In this document: piece by piece, positions 40,439-49,866 of the stretch
Position numbering within the stretch: position 1 is the first letter of the stretch
Layout: every line of letters begins with the position of its first letter
Origin: Candidatus Micrarchaeota archaeon
Lineage (GTDB): Archaea; Micrarchaeota; Micrarchaeia; Micrarchaeales; Micrarchaeaceae
Direction: 5' to 3'
Length of the DNA stretch: 64,000 nucleotides
Assembly: GCA_028866575.1 (NCBI GenBank)
Contig: JAGWHU010000003.1
Coordinates: 86,369-150,368, forward strand
Notes under the pieces: model-generated
Told to the model about the DNA's origin: nothing
What the model saw: only the letters and a program-made list of their open reading frames with translations
Database searches by the model: none
Program-made: the position numbers and the translations under genes

Positions 40439-42511
40439 ATGGCAACAGACCCTGTTTGCGGAATGAATGTTGACGAGAAAACATCCAAACTGGTCAGCGA
40501 GCAGCAAGGAAGAAAATACTATTTCTGCAGCACAACCTGCAAGATACAGTTCGAAAAGCCGGAAAAGGAGCTGAAGGAGCTGAAGACAGCACTGGCGGTT
40601 TCGTGGCCGATCACCATCATCGTCGCGATACTTACGTATGCACTCCATCTAGGCTACGGCAATTATGTAATGCTCGTCCTTGCAAGCATCGTGCAGTTTT
40701 ACGCAGGGCAGAGGTTTTATGCAGGGATCATTGACGCTGTTAAGAACAAATCAGCAAACATGGATACCCTGATAGCCCTTGGCACTACCGCGGCATGGGC
40801 ATACAGCACTGTAGTCACCCTATTCCCATCAATTTTCCCTACTGGTGGAATCTACTTTGACACGTCCACAATCATAATCTCACTGATACTTACAGGAACA
40901 TACATGCAGAGGATTGCAGAATCAAGGGCATCAACCGCGGTTTCAGCATTGATAGCATTGCAGCCAAAGATAGCGCACAGGATTGAAGGGGACAAGGTAG
41001 TGGACACTGCAATAGAACAGGTTAAGGAAGGGGATATCCTTCTGGTAAAGCCAGGTGAGAAGATGCCTACCGATTCTGTGGTCTTGGAGGGCGAGAGTTC
41101 GGTTGACGAATCGATGATCACAGGGGAGAGCATGCCTCTGACCAAGAGGGCTGGGGACAAAGTTATAGGGGGCACTGTAAATTCAACAAGCTCGCTGAGA
41201 GTCAGGGCCACAAAAGTTGGCGAAGATACCGCGCTTGCGCAGATAATAAAGATAGTCAAGGATGCTGCGTCAAGTAAGGTGCCGATACAGAAGCTTGCCG
41301 ATAAGGTTTCATCATATTTCGTGCCCATAGTGGTGCTCGTGGGTATTTTTGCATCCCTATCATGGTACTTTTTTGGAAGTGTAGGCGTAAACACCACAAT
41401 TCTGATATTTGTCAGCGTCCTGATCATCGCATGCCCCTGCGCTCTTGGAATAGCCACCCCTGCAGCATTGCTGGTTTCCTCGGGCAGAGCAGCAAGAGCC
41501 GGAATACTTGTCAAGAGCGGCGAAAGCCTGCAAAAGGCAAGCAAAGTTACCACACTTGTTCTTGACAAGACAGGCACACTTACAAAAGGAAAGCCGGAAG
41601 TTACCGATATAGTCGCAGCTGCGGGATATGATAAGATGGAGGTTCTAAGGCTCGCCGCCATAGCGGAGATGAATTCAGAACATGTCATCGGGAAGGCCAT
41701 TATCTCGAAGGCGCAGAGCATGAAGATCAGGAGTGAATTCCCAAAGAAGTTCACTTACATTCAGGGCAGCGGGGTAACTGTGCTTGCAAAGAATGGCAAG
41801 AAAATAACTGTTGGCAACAGAGACCTATTTGACAACGCGCAACTCCCAGGTCTTGAAGCAAAACGACAGGAACTCGAGTCTGACGGCAAAACAACGCTCA
41901 TAATAGGGGAAGGCGAAAAGGCAATCGGTCTTATAGCCATAGCAGACGCACTCAAGGAGGACAGCAAGAAGGCGATAGATTCGTTCAGGAATGCAGGGTA
42001 CAGCGTATGGCTTGCGACGGGAGACAATCAAAAGGTCGCCAATGCGGTTGCAAAGAGCCTGGGCATAGGGCACGTGATATCCCAGGTAAAGCCCAAGGAC
42101 AAGCTGGACAAGATAGCAGAGCTGCAAAAAGAAGGCAATGTGGTCGCCATGATCGGCGATGGCGTGAACGATGCGCCGGCACTGACAAAGGCCGATGTCG
42201 GCATAGCCATAGGTGCTGGCACAGAGGTTGCAATACAGGCTGGCGACATCATCCTGATAAAGAACAGCGTCTACGATGCATTCGTGGCCCTTCAGCTCGG
42301 AAAGAGGACGATGTCAAAGATAAGGCAGAATCTTTTCTGGGCGTTTGGTTACAACATAATACTGATTCCGATTGCCGCGGGCGCGCTCATCCCTGTATTC
42401 ACGGTAAGCGTGTACAATCTCTTGCCCATGCTCGCCGCTTTGGCAATGGCATTTAGCTCGGTAACCGTTGTGTCGAACTCGCTCTTATTGGGCATTGGCA
42501 ACTACTCCTAA
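40439..42511 (+). CDS. copA: Copper-exporting P1B-type ATPase with N-terminal YHS domain
   Basis: The 690-residue product starts with a YHS domain (PVCGMN, then [11 protein letters not shown] at 29-39) instead of the usual HMA domain. The P1B core follows: TGES 228-231, CPC copper site in helix 6 (332-334), phosphorylation site DKTGT (Asp376), [10 protein letters not shown], and Cu(I)-type YN and MAxSS motifs in the last two helices. It pumps Cu(I) out at the cost of ATP. The nucleotide-binding HP dipeptide (normally SEHPL) reads SEHVI at 413-417. It is the last gene of the copper operon starting at 38553. Confidence 0.94.
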   Translation: MATDPVCGMNVDEKTSKLVSEQQGRKYYFCSTTCKIQFEKPEKELKELKTALAVSWPITIIVAILTYALHLGYGNYVMLVLASIVQFYAGQRFYAGIIDAVKNKSANMDTLIALGTTAAWAYSTVVTLFPSIFPTGGIYFDTSTIIISLILTGTYMQRIAESRASTAVSALIALQPKIAHRIEGDKVVDTAIEQVKEGDILLVKPGEKMPTDSVVLEGESSVDESMITGESMPLTKRAGDKVIGGTVNSTSSLRVRATKVGEDTALAQIIKIVKDAASSKVPIQKLADKVSSYFVPIVVLVGIFASLSWYFFGSVGVNTTILIFVSVLIIACPCALGIATPAALLVSSGRAARAGILVKSGESLQKASKVTTLVLDKTGTLTKGKPEVTDIVAAAGYDKMEVLRLAAIAEMNSEHVIGKAIISKAQSMKIRSEFPKKFTYIQGSGVTVLAKNGKKITVGNRDLFDNAQLPGLEAKRQELESDGKTTLIIGEGEKAIGLIAIADALKEDSKKAIDSFRNAGYSVWLATGDNQKVANAVAKSLGIGHVISQVKPKDKLDKIAELQKEGNVVAMIGDGVNDAPALTKADVGIAIGAGTEVAIQAGDIILIKNSVYDAFVALQLGKRTMSKIRQNLFWAFGYNIILIPIAAGALIPVFTVSVYNLLPMLAALAMAFSSVTVVSNSLLLGIGNYS

Positions 42512-42528
42512 AACAGCGGCAAATGACA

Positions 42529-43809
42529 TCAGTCTATCTCGTCAAGCCCGAGATCGTCTATGTTGAACTTCCCGGATTCCGCGTCCTTCTGCGATTGCTG
42601 TATGCTGTCCTCAACGTATTCCGCGAGCCCCACGCCGCCCATGACAACCATTATCTTCAGCGTGTTCTTCGGGAGTTTCGGGTCTATCCTCGCGCCCCAC
42701 TTCAGCATGGCCTCGTCGTTTATCCTGCTTGACACAGCACGGAAAACGTTTTCCGCCTCCTTCAGCGTCAGGTCGCTACCGCCTATTATGTTGACAAGCG
42801 CCTTTCTCGACTTCGATATGTCTATGTCCAGTAGTGGGCTGTCCAGGGTCTCGCTGATCGCCTTCTCTATCCTCTTGTCCTCGTTAGCCGCGTGCGATTC
42901 GCCCATGCCTATCAGCGCGTAGCCCGAATCCTGCAATACGCTCTTGAGGTCCGCAAAGTCAAGGTTGACCATGCCTGATTTGGTTATCATCTCTATTATG
43001 CCCTTGGTCGCATTGGCAAGGAAATCGTCTATCTTGTCGAACGCCTTCTCGAGCGTCAGGTTCGGGGCGATCCCGAGGAGCTTGTCGTTCGGTATCACTA
43101 TCGTTGTATCTGTGTTGCCCTTGAGCCTTGAGAGCCCTACAAGCGCGCGCTTCATCCTGACCTTGCCCTCGCTGGTGAATGGAAGCGTAACTATCGCTAC
43201 AGTAAGCGCCCCAGAATCCTTTGACTGCCCTGCAATTACAGGCGCTGCGCCGGTTCCTGTGCCTCCCCCAAGCCCGCAATTGACGAACACGAGCTGGGCC
43301 TCGCTTACCGTGTGCCTTATCTCGTCAGTGCTCTCAACCGCTGCCTCTTCCCCGAGAGAAGGGTCGCTTCCTGCGCCCATTCCCTTTGTAACGGTCCTTC
43401 CAAGAAGCAGCTTCCTCTGCGCCTTGGTGTTCTCAAGGTGTGGCGCATCGGTATTTGTTGCTATGAGGGTCGCGCCCTCTATGTGGAGCTCAGACATCCT
43501 CGTCATGGTGTTGGAGCCGCTGCCCCCCACGCCTATGACATAAACCTTCGTGCGCGATATGCTGGCGAATTTTGTTATCTCCTTCTGGTCAACAGCTGTT
43601 ATCTCCTGATCTATGCTGGCAACCCTTTCGACTCTCCTTGCATGCCTCCTGGCCCTCGCCCTGACTTTAATGCTGCCTGTCCTTTTCCTTGCCACGCTCC
43701 TCCTCTTGGCATCCGGTTTGACGTGCCTCTTCGCCTTCCTAACAGATTTTTTCCTGGTCGGCCTTTTGGTCCTCTTTTTCACTCTCGGTTTAACATGTTT
43801 TCTTGCCAT
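42529..43809 (-). CDS. ftsZ: FtsZ with a long Arg/Lys-rich N-terminal extension
   Basis: The 426-residue product contains a full FtsZ: VIGVGGSGSNTMTRM (from residue 91), GLGGGTGTGAAPVIA (tubulin signature) and the T7 loop NLDFADLKSVL. It polymerises with GTP at the division site. Before it is an ~85-residue extension whose first 62 residues are mostly Arg/Lys/His (KKRTKRPTRKKSVRKAKRH). No alternative Met exists between the first codon and the GTPase core, and GGTAGTGA precedes ATG 43809, so the tail appears genuinely encoded. The C terminus is acidic (NIDDLGLDEID). Confidence 0.93.
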   Translation of the reverse strand: MARKHVKPRVKKRTKRPTRKKSVRKAKRHVKPDAKRRSVARKRTGSIKVRARARRHARRVERVASIDQEITAVDQKEITKFASISRTKVYVIGVGGSGSNTMTRMSELHIEGATLIATNTDAPHLENTKAQRKLLLGRTVTKGMGAGSDPSLGEEAAVESTDEIRHTVSEAQLVFVNCGLGGGTGTGAAPVIAGQSKDSGALTVAIVTLPFTSEGKVRMKRALVGLSRLKGNTDTTIVIPNDKLLGIAPNLTLEKAFDKIDDFLANATKGIIEMITKSGMVNLDFADLKSVLQDSGYALIGMGESHAANEDKRIEKAISETLDSPLLDIDISKSRKALVNIIGGSDLTLKEAENVFRAVSSRINDEAMLKWGARIDPKLPKNTLKIMVVMGGVGLAEYVEDSIQQSQKDAESGKFNIDDLGLDEID

Positions 43810-43833
43810 TTCACTACCTGATAGCTCTTATAA

Positions 43834-43890
43834 TATGCCTAAAAAGGCATAAAAATATGCCATTAGATGGCGCACCCGTTCCTGAACGGG
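43834..43890. promoter_or_regulatory. Two dyads in the ftsZ / cobalamin-transferase divergent promoter
   Basis: TATGCCT-aaaa-AGGCATA occupies 43834-43851 and CCCGTTC-ct-GAACGGG occupies 43875-43890, between divergently read genes. Both are perfect 7-bp inverted repeats. Each could be an operator for one of the two genes; which protein binds is unknown. Confidence 0.4.
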
Positions 43891-43943
43891 CTGATATAAT
43901 ATTAAATATTTTTTCAATACAGATTCTAGTGCGGTGCTCGGAG

Positions 43944-44495
43944 ATGACATTGTATTATACTGGAAGGGGCGACGGCGGGTCAAGCAACCTGATAGGAGGG
44001 CCCCCTATCGCCAAGGACGATCCCGTTTTTGACATAATCGGGGACATGGACGAGCTGAACAGCTTCATAGGCGTTGCAATGCTCTATGTCAACGATACTG
44101 CGATAATGCGCGACCTTACGACAATACAGGACGACATTTTCTCCATATCCGCGATGCTTGCAAACATGCGCGGTAGCACAAGCATCGAGAAGCTCAGGGT
44201 CCCTGAAACAAAAATGCTCGAGGACGAGATGGCAAGGCTCGGCAAATCGCTTCCGGAGCTCAGGAAATTCGTGCTTCCGGGTGGGAGCAGGCCCTCTTCC
44301 TACCTGCACGTCGCAAGGGCTATAGCGAGGAGGGTCGAGCGCAGGCTTGTTGCCTTCCGCAAAGTGCACGAGCTCGATAACGGAATGGTTAAATACGCCA
44401 ACAGGCTGTCATCCTTCCTTTTCGTAGCTGCGCTTTACATGAACAGCGAGGAAAGCATAAGCGAGAAGAATCCGGAATACGGCAAGCAGCGCTAG
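43944..44495 (+). CDS. PduO-type cob(I)alamin adenosyltransferase
   Basis: The 183-residue product is a PduO-type ATR. The ATP loop is YYTGRGDGGSSNLIGG at the N terminus, and the C-terminal helices contain FVLPGGSRPSSYLHVARAIA with RRVERR and NRLSSFLFVAALYMN. It transfers adenosyl from ATP to cob(I)alamin, making coenzyme B12. The class II ribonucleotide reductase at 36-38.3 kb requires this product. Its first loop lacks the common TRTGD form (TGRGD here). It overlaps the convergent next gene by 4 bases. Confidence 0.9.
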   Translation: MTLYYTGRGDGGSSNLIGGPPIAKDDPVFDIIGDMDELNSFIGVAMLYVNDTAIMRDLTTIQDDIFSISAMLANMRGSTSIEKLRVPETKMLEDEMARLGKSLPELRKFVLPGGSRPSSYLHVARAIARRVERRLVAFRKVHELDNGMVKYANRLSSFLFVAALYMNSEESISEKNPEYGKQR

Positions 44496-45286
44496 TCGCA
44501 ATTGCGGCCGTTGAGCTCCGGCCTCTTGAGCCTGAGCTTGTCCAGCACAGATTCTATCGAGCTAGTTTGTCTGTATTGCGCCCTCTGGGCCAAGCCATCC
44601 AGCTTTTCCTGCAGCTTCGCCTTGCCTGTCGCGTCCTCGTCTATGAACCACAGCTCGTCAACACCGCTGCTCACCATCTTCCTGCCGAAGCCGTGCTCGT
44701 AGTGACGGCCCTTCTCGTAGCAGTCGGACATCGTTGCGAGCACTATGTACAAGCCGTACTGGTCCCTTGCCCTGTCAAGCTTCTTGATGTAGTTTGAGCT
44801 TATGAGCCTGCTTCCGTGAAGGTCCACTACTATGCTCCTGTCGCCCATGTAATGGAATGGCAGCCAGAAATCCGGGATGTAATTGCCAACAAGGTTCCTG
44901 CGGTTGTTTTTTGCATCTATCGGATTTGCATCCATTCTGGAAAGCAGCCTCTTGAATTTCCTTTCCCCTATGTCTACAGGAAGCCCCAAAGGCTCGTAAA
45001 GCACTTCATTGAAGCTACTCAACAGCGGCTTCCTGAACATGTATTCGTAATTGGATCCCAAATACGTCCAACTGTCGAGCCTTTTCCTCCTGTGTATGCT
45101 TTCCGCCAGTTTTCTCCTCTCCTCATCGGTCTTGAAATCGAAAAGGAACCTCCTCATCACAGGCAACGTCTCTATGCGCTGCAGCCTTGGACCAAGGTCC
45201 CTGCGCAAAAGCCTGAGGTTCTGTGCCTCCTGCCTCTCCTCCTGATACGAGTACTGCCCTGCATAAGACTGCTCCATCCTCTGCAT
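44492..45286 (-). CDS. Hypothetical protein, possible PD-(D/E)xK-like nuclease
   Basis: The 264-residue product starts with a Gln/Glu/Arg-rich helical part. The middle and C terminus carry GNYIPDFWLPFHYMGDRSIV followed by VVDLHGSRL, then KKLDRARDQYGLYIVLATMS and a tail of helices. The PDF-(x)n-DLHG pattern is reminiscent of restriction-endonuclease-like folds (PD, then Asp/Glu-x-Lys), but the last motif is not exact. No family is confidently recognised. TATA-like agatatttataagc is at 45311-45324 on this strand. Confidence 0.45.
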   Translation of the reverse strand: MQRMEQSYAGQYSYQEERQEAQNLRLLRRDLGPRLQRIETLPVMRRFLFDFKTDEERRKLAESIHRRKRLDSWTYLGSNYEYMFRKPLLSSFNEVLYEPLGLPVDIGERKFKRLLSRMDANPIDAKNNRRNLVGNYIPDFWLPFHYMGDRSIVVDLHGSRLISSNYIKKLDRARDQYGLYIVLATMSDCYEKGRHYEHGFGRKMVSSGVDELWFIDEDATGKAKLQEKLDGLAQRAQYRQTSSIESVLDKLRLKRPELNGRNCD

Positions 45287-45370
45287 CTGCCAACCAATCT
45301 AGAGGGATGCGAAGATATTTATAAGCTGCTGCGCGATTCTAGTTATCCAACGATTGTGCAGGAGTTTGCG

Positions 45371-46756
45371 ATGGAAAAGCCGATGCGGTTCCTTGAATAT
45401 GCGGTAATTGCTGCCGTCTTCCTGCTTGCGCTGCACGATGCAATTGCTATGTACTATCTTGGTGGTGCCAACTGGGACTTCATAGCGCATTGGCTTTATG
45501 CGAAGTCCCTCATCAACCCCGCATTCTACTCCGCTCTGTTTTCGGGCAGATTGGCTGCTGCTACCCTTTACGCCAATTCCTTCTACTTCGAAACGCTCAG
45601 GGCCCCGCTCACAGGCATCATGATGGTGCCGTTCGCAATGATAGGCAAACCGGCAATCCCTGCGTATTTCGCATTCGCGCTACTGCTGCTGCTTGCATCC
45701 TCGCTCTACGTGTCAAGGCAATTGGATACAAAGGCATCAACGCTGCCGCTGATTCTCCTTACGCCATACGCAGCCTTTTTCCTGCTGCTCCTCAACGGCA
45801 CGGAGATCGTGACAATGAGCATCCTCCTTGTCTTCGTAGCATTCCTGCTCAGGAAGAGCTGGAAGGCGGGAATAATACTCGGCATTGCAGGTCTCGCAAA
45901 ATATCCGAGCCTTATATTCGTTCTTCTCCTCGTGCTGCTTCCTGCGGGGCAGAGGAGGAAGGCATTCCTGGCATTCGTGCTCGTAACGCTTCCGTGGCTT
46001 GCATTCAACGCAGTGGCGTTCCACAATCCGGTGTTCAGCTACATTGTATCAGCAAACTCCTTCTCGCAGGGCAACACCGCCGGCTATTTCCCAATAGGTG
46101 TAATATCCCAATCGCTGTGGCTTACGCTCCCGGAGCTCATCCCCGCCTTGGCTGTTGCAACCGCGCTGATCGCACTTGCTGGCGGAAAGCGCAGCGGTTT
46201 CATCGATGCAGCGCGCAAGGACTACAGGTACAGGGTACTTTTGGTCTTCCTTGCCGTCGGGCTGCTTGCATGGCTCATCATTGCAGTAAGGGGCTCCATC
46301 AACGATCTTCCCCGCCTTGGTTACCTGGTTTACGGCGGGTGCGCCCTGCTCCTCGCAACCGCCATATCCGACGTCTCGAAGGCCAGGCGGAGGGCCTATG
46401 CGTACTGCCTTGCGGCGCTGTTCATCTCAATGGCCGCAATATCAATAACGTGGTTCCCGTATTCCGGCTTCAGGTTTTACGGTTCTTCCAACGCAGCGCT
46501 GTCCTCTTCCGAGAACGCGATATCAGCACAGGGGCTGTCCAACTGCAACATCGTGTCGAACAACTGGGTGTATCTGATATACCTTGGATACAGGGCGCAT
46601 TTCCCCTACTATTACAATTATACAATACAGCACTATCCTGTTGTGTACTTCACCGCCCTGGGCTCCAACAACACCGCCGTGAACCTCGCAAACATCACAA
46701 GAAAAACGGAATACAACGGATTCTTCGTAGCGCTTCCGCGCGACTATACCTGCTGA
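45371..46756 (+). CDS. GT-C superfamily membrane glycosyltransferase-like protein
   Basis: The 461-residue product has about 10-11 membrane helices. The first outer loop has acidic residues (GGANWDFIAHWLYAKSL), the GT-C hallmark for a lipid-phosphate sugar donor. A short outer C-terminal domain rich in Tyr and N-x-S/T closes the protein. It probably moves a sugar from a dolichyl-phosphate donor to a lipid or protein outside the cell. The ATG at 45371 begins a charged head (EKPMRFLEY) before helix 1. It stands at the head of a glycan cluster but is read opposite to the next four genes. Confidence 0.75.
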   Translation: MEKPMRFLEYAVIAAVFLLALHDAIAMYYLGGANWDFIAHWLYAKSLINPAFYSALFSGRLAAATLYANSFYFETLRAPLTGIMMVPFAMIGKPAIPAYFAFALLLLLASSLYVSRQLDTKASTLPLILLTPYAAFFLLLLNGTEIVTMSILLVFVAFLLRKSWKAGIILGIAGLAKYPSLIFVLLLVLLPAGQRRKAFLAFVLVTLPWLAFNAVAFHNPVFSYIVSANSFSQGNTAGYFPIGVISQSLWLTLPELIPALAVATALIALAGGKRSGFIDAARKDYRYRVLLVFLAVGLLAWLIIAVRGSINDLPRLGYLVYGGCALLLATAISDVSKARRRAYAYCLAALFISMAAISITWFPYSGFRFYGSSNAALSSSENAISAQGLSNCNIVSNNWVYLIYLGYRAHFPYYYNYTIQHYPVVYFTALGSNNTAVNLANITRKTEYNGFFVALPRDYTC

Positions 46757-46764
46757 TGCAACGC

Positions 46765-47457
46765 TCAACCAGTTAGCCTCCTCCTGAATATGAACAAAGC
46801 CTGGTCGAATGCGTCCTTCGCGTTTATCTTCTTGCCCTCCTTGTAGGTCCTTCCGCTGTACCTTATGTTTACCTCCTTTATCCTGTAGCCCTTCCTTATT
46901 ATGGTGAGCAGTATCTCGGGGTCTATCAGGAACCCGTCCTCCTTCAGCTCGCTGTCGCTTACCATCGACCTCTTGAATATCTTGTAGCAGGTGTTTATGT
47001 CCGTGAGGTGCGTCCCGTAAAGAACGTTCAGCTCCCTGGTGAAAACGTCGTTCGCGAATTTCGCGAGTATGTACTCGTGGCCGGTCTTCTTGCCGTGTAT
47101 CCTTGTCCCGAGCACCGCGGTGCCGTCGCCAACCTCCGGGACAAGTATGCCGTAGTCCTCTGGATAGTACTCCAGATCCGCATCCTGTATTATGATTATG
47201 CCCTCCTTTACCAGCTTGAGGCCCCTTCTTACGGAGTATCCCTTTCCCATGTTGTTGCCGTTGGACAGATAGGCTATCCGCTTGTCGGACTTCGCCATGT
47301 CCTTTATTATGTCGAGGCTGCTGTCGCCGGAGTGGTCGTCGATTATTATTAGGCTGTCGACCATTCCCTGCGCGAGTACCCTCTCTATTATGCTGCGCAG
47401 CGTCCTCTCCTCGTTGTATACGGGCATTATCACGCTGATCCTGTCTTTTCCATGCAT
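46765..47457 (-). CDS. Family 2 glycosyltransferase (dolichyl-phosphate sugar synthase type)
   Basis: The 230-residue soluble GT-A enzyme shows SVIMPVYNEERTLRSIIERV, a nucleotide-binding DDHS (IIIDDHSGDSS) and the DxD equivalent QDADLEYYPEDY. Such enzymes charge dolichyl phosphate with hexose from a nucleotide sugar. This supplies the donor that a GT-C enzyme (adjacent gene) would use. The start is the ATG at 47457, 13 bases after the GalU-type gene stop. Confidence 0.87.
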   Translation of the reverse strand: MHGKDRISVIMPVYNEERTLRSIIERVLAQGMVDSLIIIDDHSGDSSLDIIKDMAKSDKRIAYLSNGNNMGKGYSVRRGLKLVKEGIIIIQDADLEYYPEDYGILVPEVGDGTAVLGTRIHGKKTGHEYILAKFANDVFTRELNVLYGTHLTDINTCYKIFKRSMVSDSELKEDGFLIDPEILLTIIRKGYRIKEVNIRYSGRTYKEGKKINAKDAFDQALFIFRRRLTG

Positions 47458-47469
47458 AAAAATCAATAG

Positions 47470-48225
47470 TTATAGTTTGCCGTAGGAGTAGCTCAATGTC
47501 CGGAAATAATCAGCAGGGTTGCCCAGGCTGAGCCAGCTCTCCTCCTCAAGCAGCATGCCGTATACGCTACCCCCGTCCTTTATGATCTCCTCTATCCCCT
47601 GCGTGAGCTGCAGCTCCCCTTGGGACTTCACCTTCCTGAGCGCGCCGAATATCCTCGGCGAGAATATGTAGGATCCGCATATTGCAAGGTCCGACTTCGG
47701 ATTCTCGGGCTTTTCCTGCACGCCATTGACCTTGAAGACCTTGTGCGAATGCATGTCCTTGTAGTGCACCGCCTCGACCACGCCGAACCCCTGCGGGTTC
47801 TCAACCCTTGAGAGGAACAGCAGGCAGTCCGGCTCCAGATCGCCGAATATGCTTGCTGCATCCTTGTACCCTCCTGTCATGAAATCGTCGTCAGCATGCA
47901 CGAAAAACGGATCGGAGTTCGCGAACTCCTCGGCTTTCAGCACCGCGTCGCCGAATCCCTTCGGCTCCTTCTGGAAGACGAACGTTATGTCCCTCTCGAA
48001 CAGGTAATCGGTCAGCATCCTCCCCTTCGTGCCAACTACGAAGCAAAGCTGCGACGCCCCCGCTTCCCTCAGCGATTCTATTATGAGGTCTATCACGGGC
48101 GTGGGGTACTTCCTGCCCTCTATGGTCTTGAACACGGGCAGCAGGCCTTTCGGTATCACGTTGGATATTGGCCTCATCCTAGTGGCCTTTCCCGCAGATG
48201 TGACTATCGCCTTTCTAATCTCCAT
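47470..48225 (-). CDS. UTP-glucose-1-phosphate uridylyltransferase-like nucleotidyltransferase
   Basis: The 251-residue product has the sugar-nucleotide signature AIVTSAGKATRMRPISNVIPKG (G-x-G variant AGKATRMRP with the PKG lysine), GTKGRMLTDY, FVHADDDF for metal binding, and ENPQGFGVVE. It makes UDP-glucose or a related nucleotide sugar for the adjacent glycosyltransferases. It is cotranscribed with the family 2 enzymes on both sides. Confidence 0.87.
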   Translation of the reverse strand: MEIRKAIVTSAGKATRMRPISNVIPKGLLPVFKTIEGRKYPTPVIDLIIESLREAGASQLCFVVGTKGRMLTDYLFERDITFVFQKEPKGFGDAVLKAEEFANSDPFFVHADDDFMTGGYKDAASIFGDLEPDCLLFLSRVENPQGFGVVEAVHYKDMHSHKVFKVNGVQEKPENPKSDLAICGSYIFSPRIFGALRKVKSQGELQLTQGIEEIIKDGGSVYGMLLEEESWLSLGNPADYFRTLSYSYGKL

Positions 48226-48231
48226 CCGACA

Positions 48232-49806
48232 TCAGCCGTATTTGTAGAAGAACAGCGGAGTCAGCGAATACATACCCGCATACCACATGAGCCATATGCC
48301 CCCTGATATCTTCAGCTCCATGAGGGCGACTATGCCGAGCACCGCAAGCACCGCAACGAACACCAGCTCCGTCCTGGCCTTTGCCATTGCTGATACGGCG
48401 CTTCCCATCTCCTCGCTCTTGCTGTTCCATTTCAGCCTGTCCTTCAGGTTGAATATGGCCGCAATCGCGGCCTTTGCCCTGACAACAGCTAACGCGTAGT
48501 TGAGCAGGAAAACCATCACGCCCTTCTTGAACGACTTGAAGTATATCTTCGTGAGTATGGCCGGCGCGAACATCGAGAGTATGAAGGCGAATAGCCCGAG
48601 CAGCTCTGCTATCTCAAGCGCACTGACCCTTGCAACAGATAGCGTTATGTCCGACCAGGAGGTGAACCTGGGTATTATGCCTATGTGCGCGAACGGCAGC
48701 GTGGAGAACACTATCGCAGTTGAGACTATGGTGAACAGTATGAGGACGACGGACAGGTAGTTGAGCCCGAATCCGTGGGCCATGTAGTTGAGCTTGGCGA
48801 GCATCTGCTGCTTCTTGAACTCCTTCTTCCTCAGGAAATAGGACACGAACTGCGTGTCGCCGTAATTGTATCGCCACTGCTGCTTCACCAGCTGCGAGAA
48901 GGTGTATATCGGCTTTCCATAAGCGTATACCTTCGGAAGGTAGAAACCTCTGTACCCCTTGAGGTCGCTCTCCAGGCTGAAGAAGGTGTCCTCTATCGCG
49001 TATTTCGGGAAGCCGCCGACCTCGTCTATTACCGATCTCCTTATGACTCCGCATGAGCCTGAGAATATGGCTGTGTTGTCCATCGCCCTGGCCGTCTCTA
49101 TGAACTTGAAGAAGAACGCATCGAATATGTCAACAGTATCGGAGAAGAACGTTCCCTTGGAGTACCTCTTCTCCGTCTGCACATATGCTATCTTCTCGTC
49201 CTGGAAGTAGGGAAGCACGTCCATCAGGAAGTTCCTGTCCTCGAGATGCTCGTCGCAGTCGAAAACGGCAACGAACTCGTCCCTGGACCTTTCCAGGAAA
49301 TGGTTCAGGGCGCCTGCCTTGTAGTCGGTGTTCCTTTTCCTGTATATGAAGTTTATCCCTGAGCTCTTGCAGAACCTTTCAAGCTCGCGCTTCCTGTCCT
49401 TGTCTGCGGAATCGTTGAGCAGGAACACGTTAAGCTTCCCCTTCGGGTACCTTATGCCAGTGAGCTCCTTCGCGTTGCGCTTTATCATATCGAGATCCTC
49501 GTCATGCGACGGCATCACTACGCTCACGGTTGGGAGCCTCCCCATCGGCTTGAGCTTGCTCTTGAGCTCCTCTATGTACTTCTCGTATCCGAAGGACTTG
49601 TAGTACCAGTATGATGCAAGTATGTTGAAGAAACCCGATATTATTGACAGGAACAGGAAGCATATCGCTATTGCGTACAGGAACAGGCTGTTGGATACGA
49701 GGAACAGGTATATGGAGAAGCCGAAGCCTGCGACTGAGAGCACCAGGAAGAGTGCAACGGTGAAAAGTTTCCCTATATAGTCTATGTCTAATTGTGCCTT
49801 CCGCAT
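48232..49806 (-). CDS. Membrane family 2 glycosyltransferase (cellulose-synthase-like)
   Basis: The 524-residue product has two N-terminal helices, a large cytoplasmic GT-A domain and four to five C-terminal helices. Active-site elements are VVMPSHDEDLDMIKRNAKEL, DCDEHLEDRNF (DxD-type) and QQWRYNYGD, equivalent to QxxRW of processive synthases. It probably extends and extrudes a polysaccharide. The ATG at 49806 follows GGTAAT. It lies 6 bases from the GalU-type gene in one operon. Confidence 0.87.
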   Translation of the reverse strand: MRKAQLDIDYIGKLFTVALFLVLSVAGFGFSIYLFLVSNSLFLYAIAICFLFLSIISGFFNILASYWYYKSFGYEKYIEELKSKLKPMGRLPTVSVVMPSHDEDLDMIKRNAKELTGIRYPKGKLNVFLLNDSADKDRKRELERFCKSSGINFIYRKRNTDYKAGALNHFLERSRDEFVAVFDCDEHLEDRNFLMDVLPYFQDEKIAYVQTEKRYSKGTFFSDTVDIFDAFFFKFIETARAMDNTAIFSGSCGVIRRSVIDEVGGFPKYAIEDTFFSLESDLKGYRGFYLPKVYAYGKPIYTFSQLVKQQWRYNYGDTQFVSYFLRKKEFKKQQMLAKLNYMAHGFGLNYLSVVLILFTIVSTAIVFSTLPFAHIGIIPRFTSWSDITLSVARVSALEIAELLGLFAFILSMFAPAILTKIYFKSFKKGVMVFLLNYALAVVRAKAAIAAIFNLKDRLKWNSKSEEMGSAVSAMAKARTELVFVAVLAVLGIVALMELKISGGIWLMWYAGMYSLTPLFFYKYG

Positions 49807-49866
49807 TGAAATTACCAATTGATCAAAATATTATTCAACTTAAACAAATAAAAACGTGTAATATAT

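Noticed and set aside
40852..41754. 300-codon open frame opposite the copper ATPase
   Set aside because: Shadow of the highly conserved ATPase codons; no recognisable protein features.
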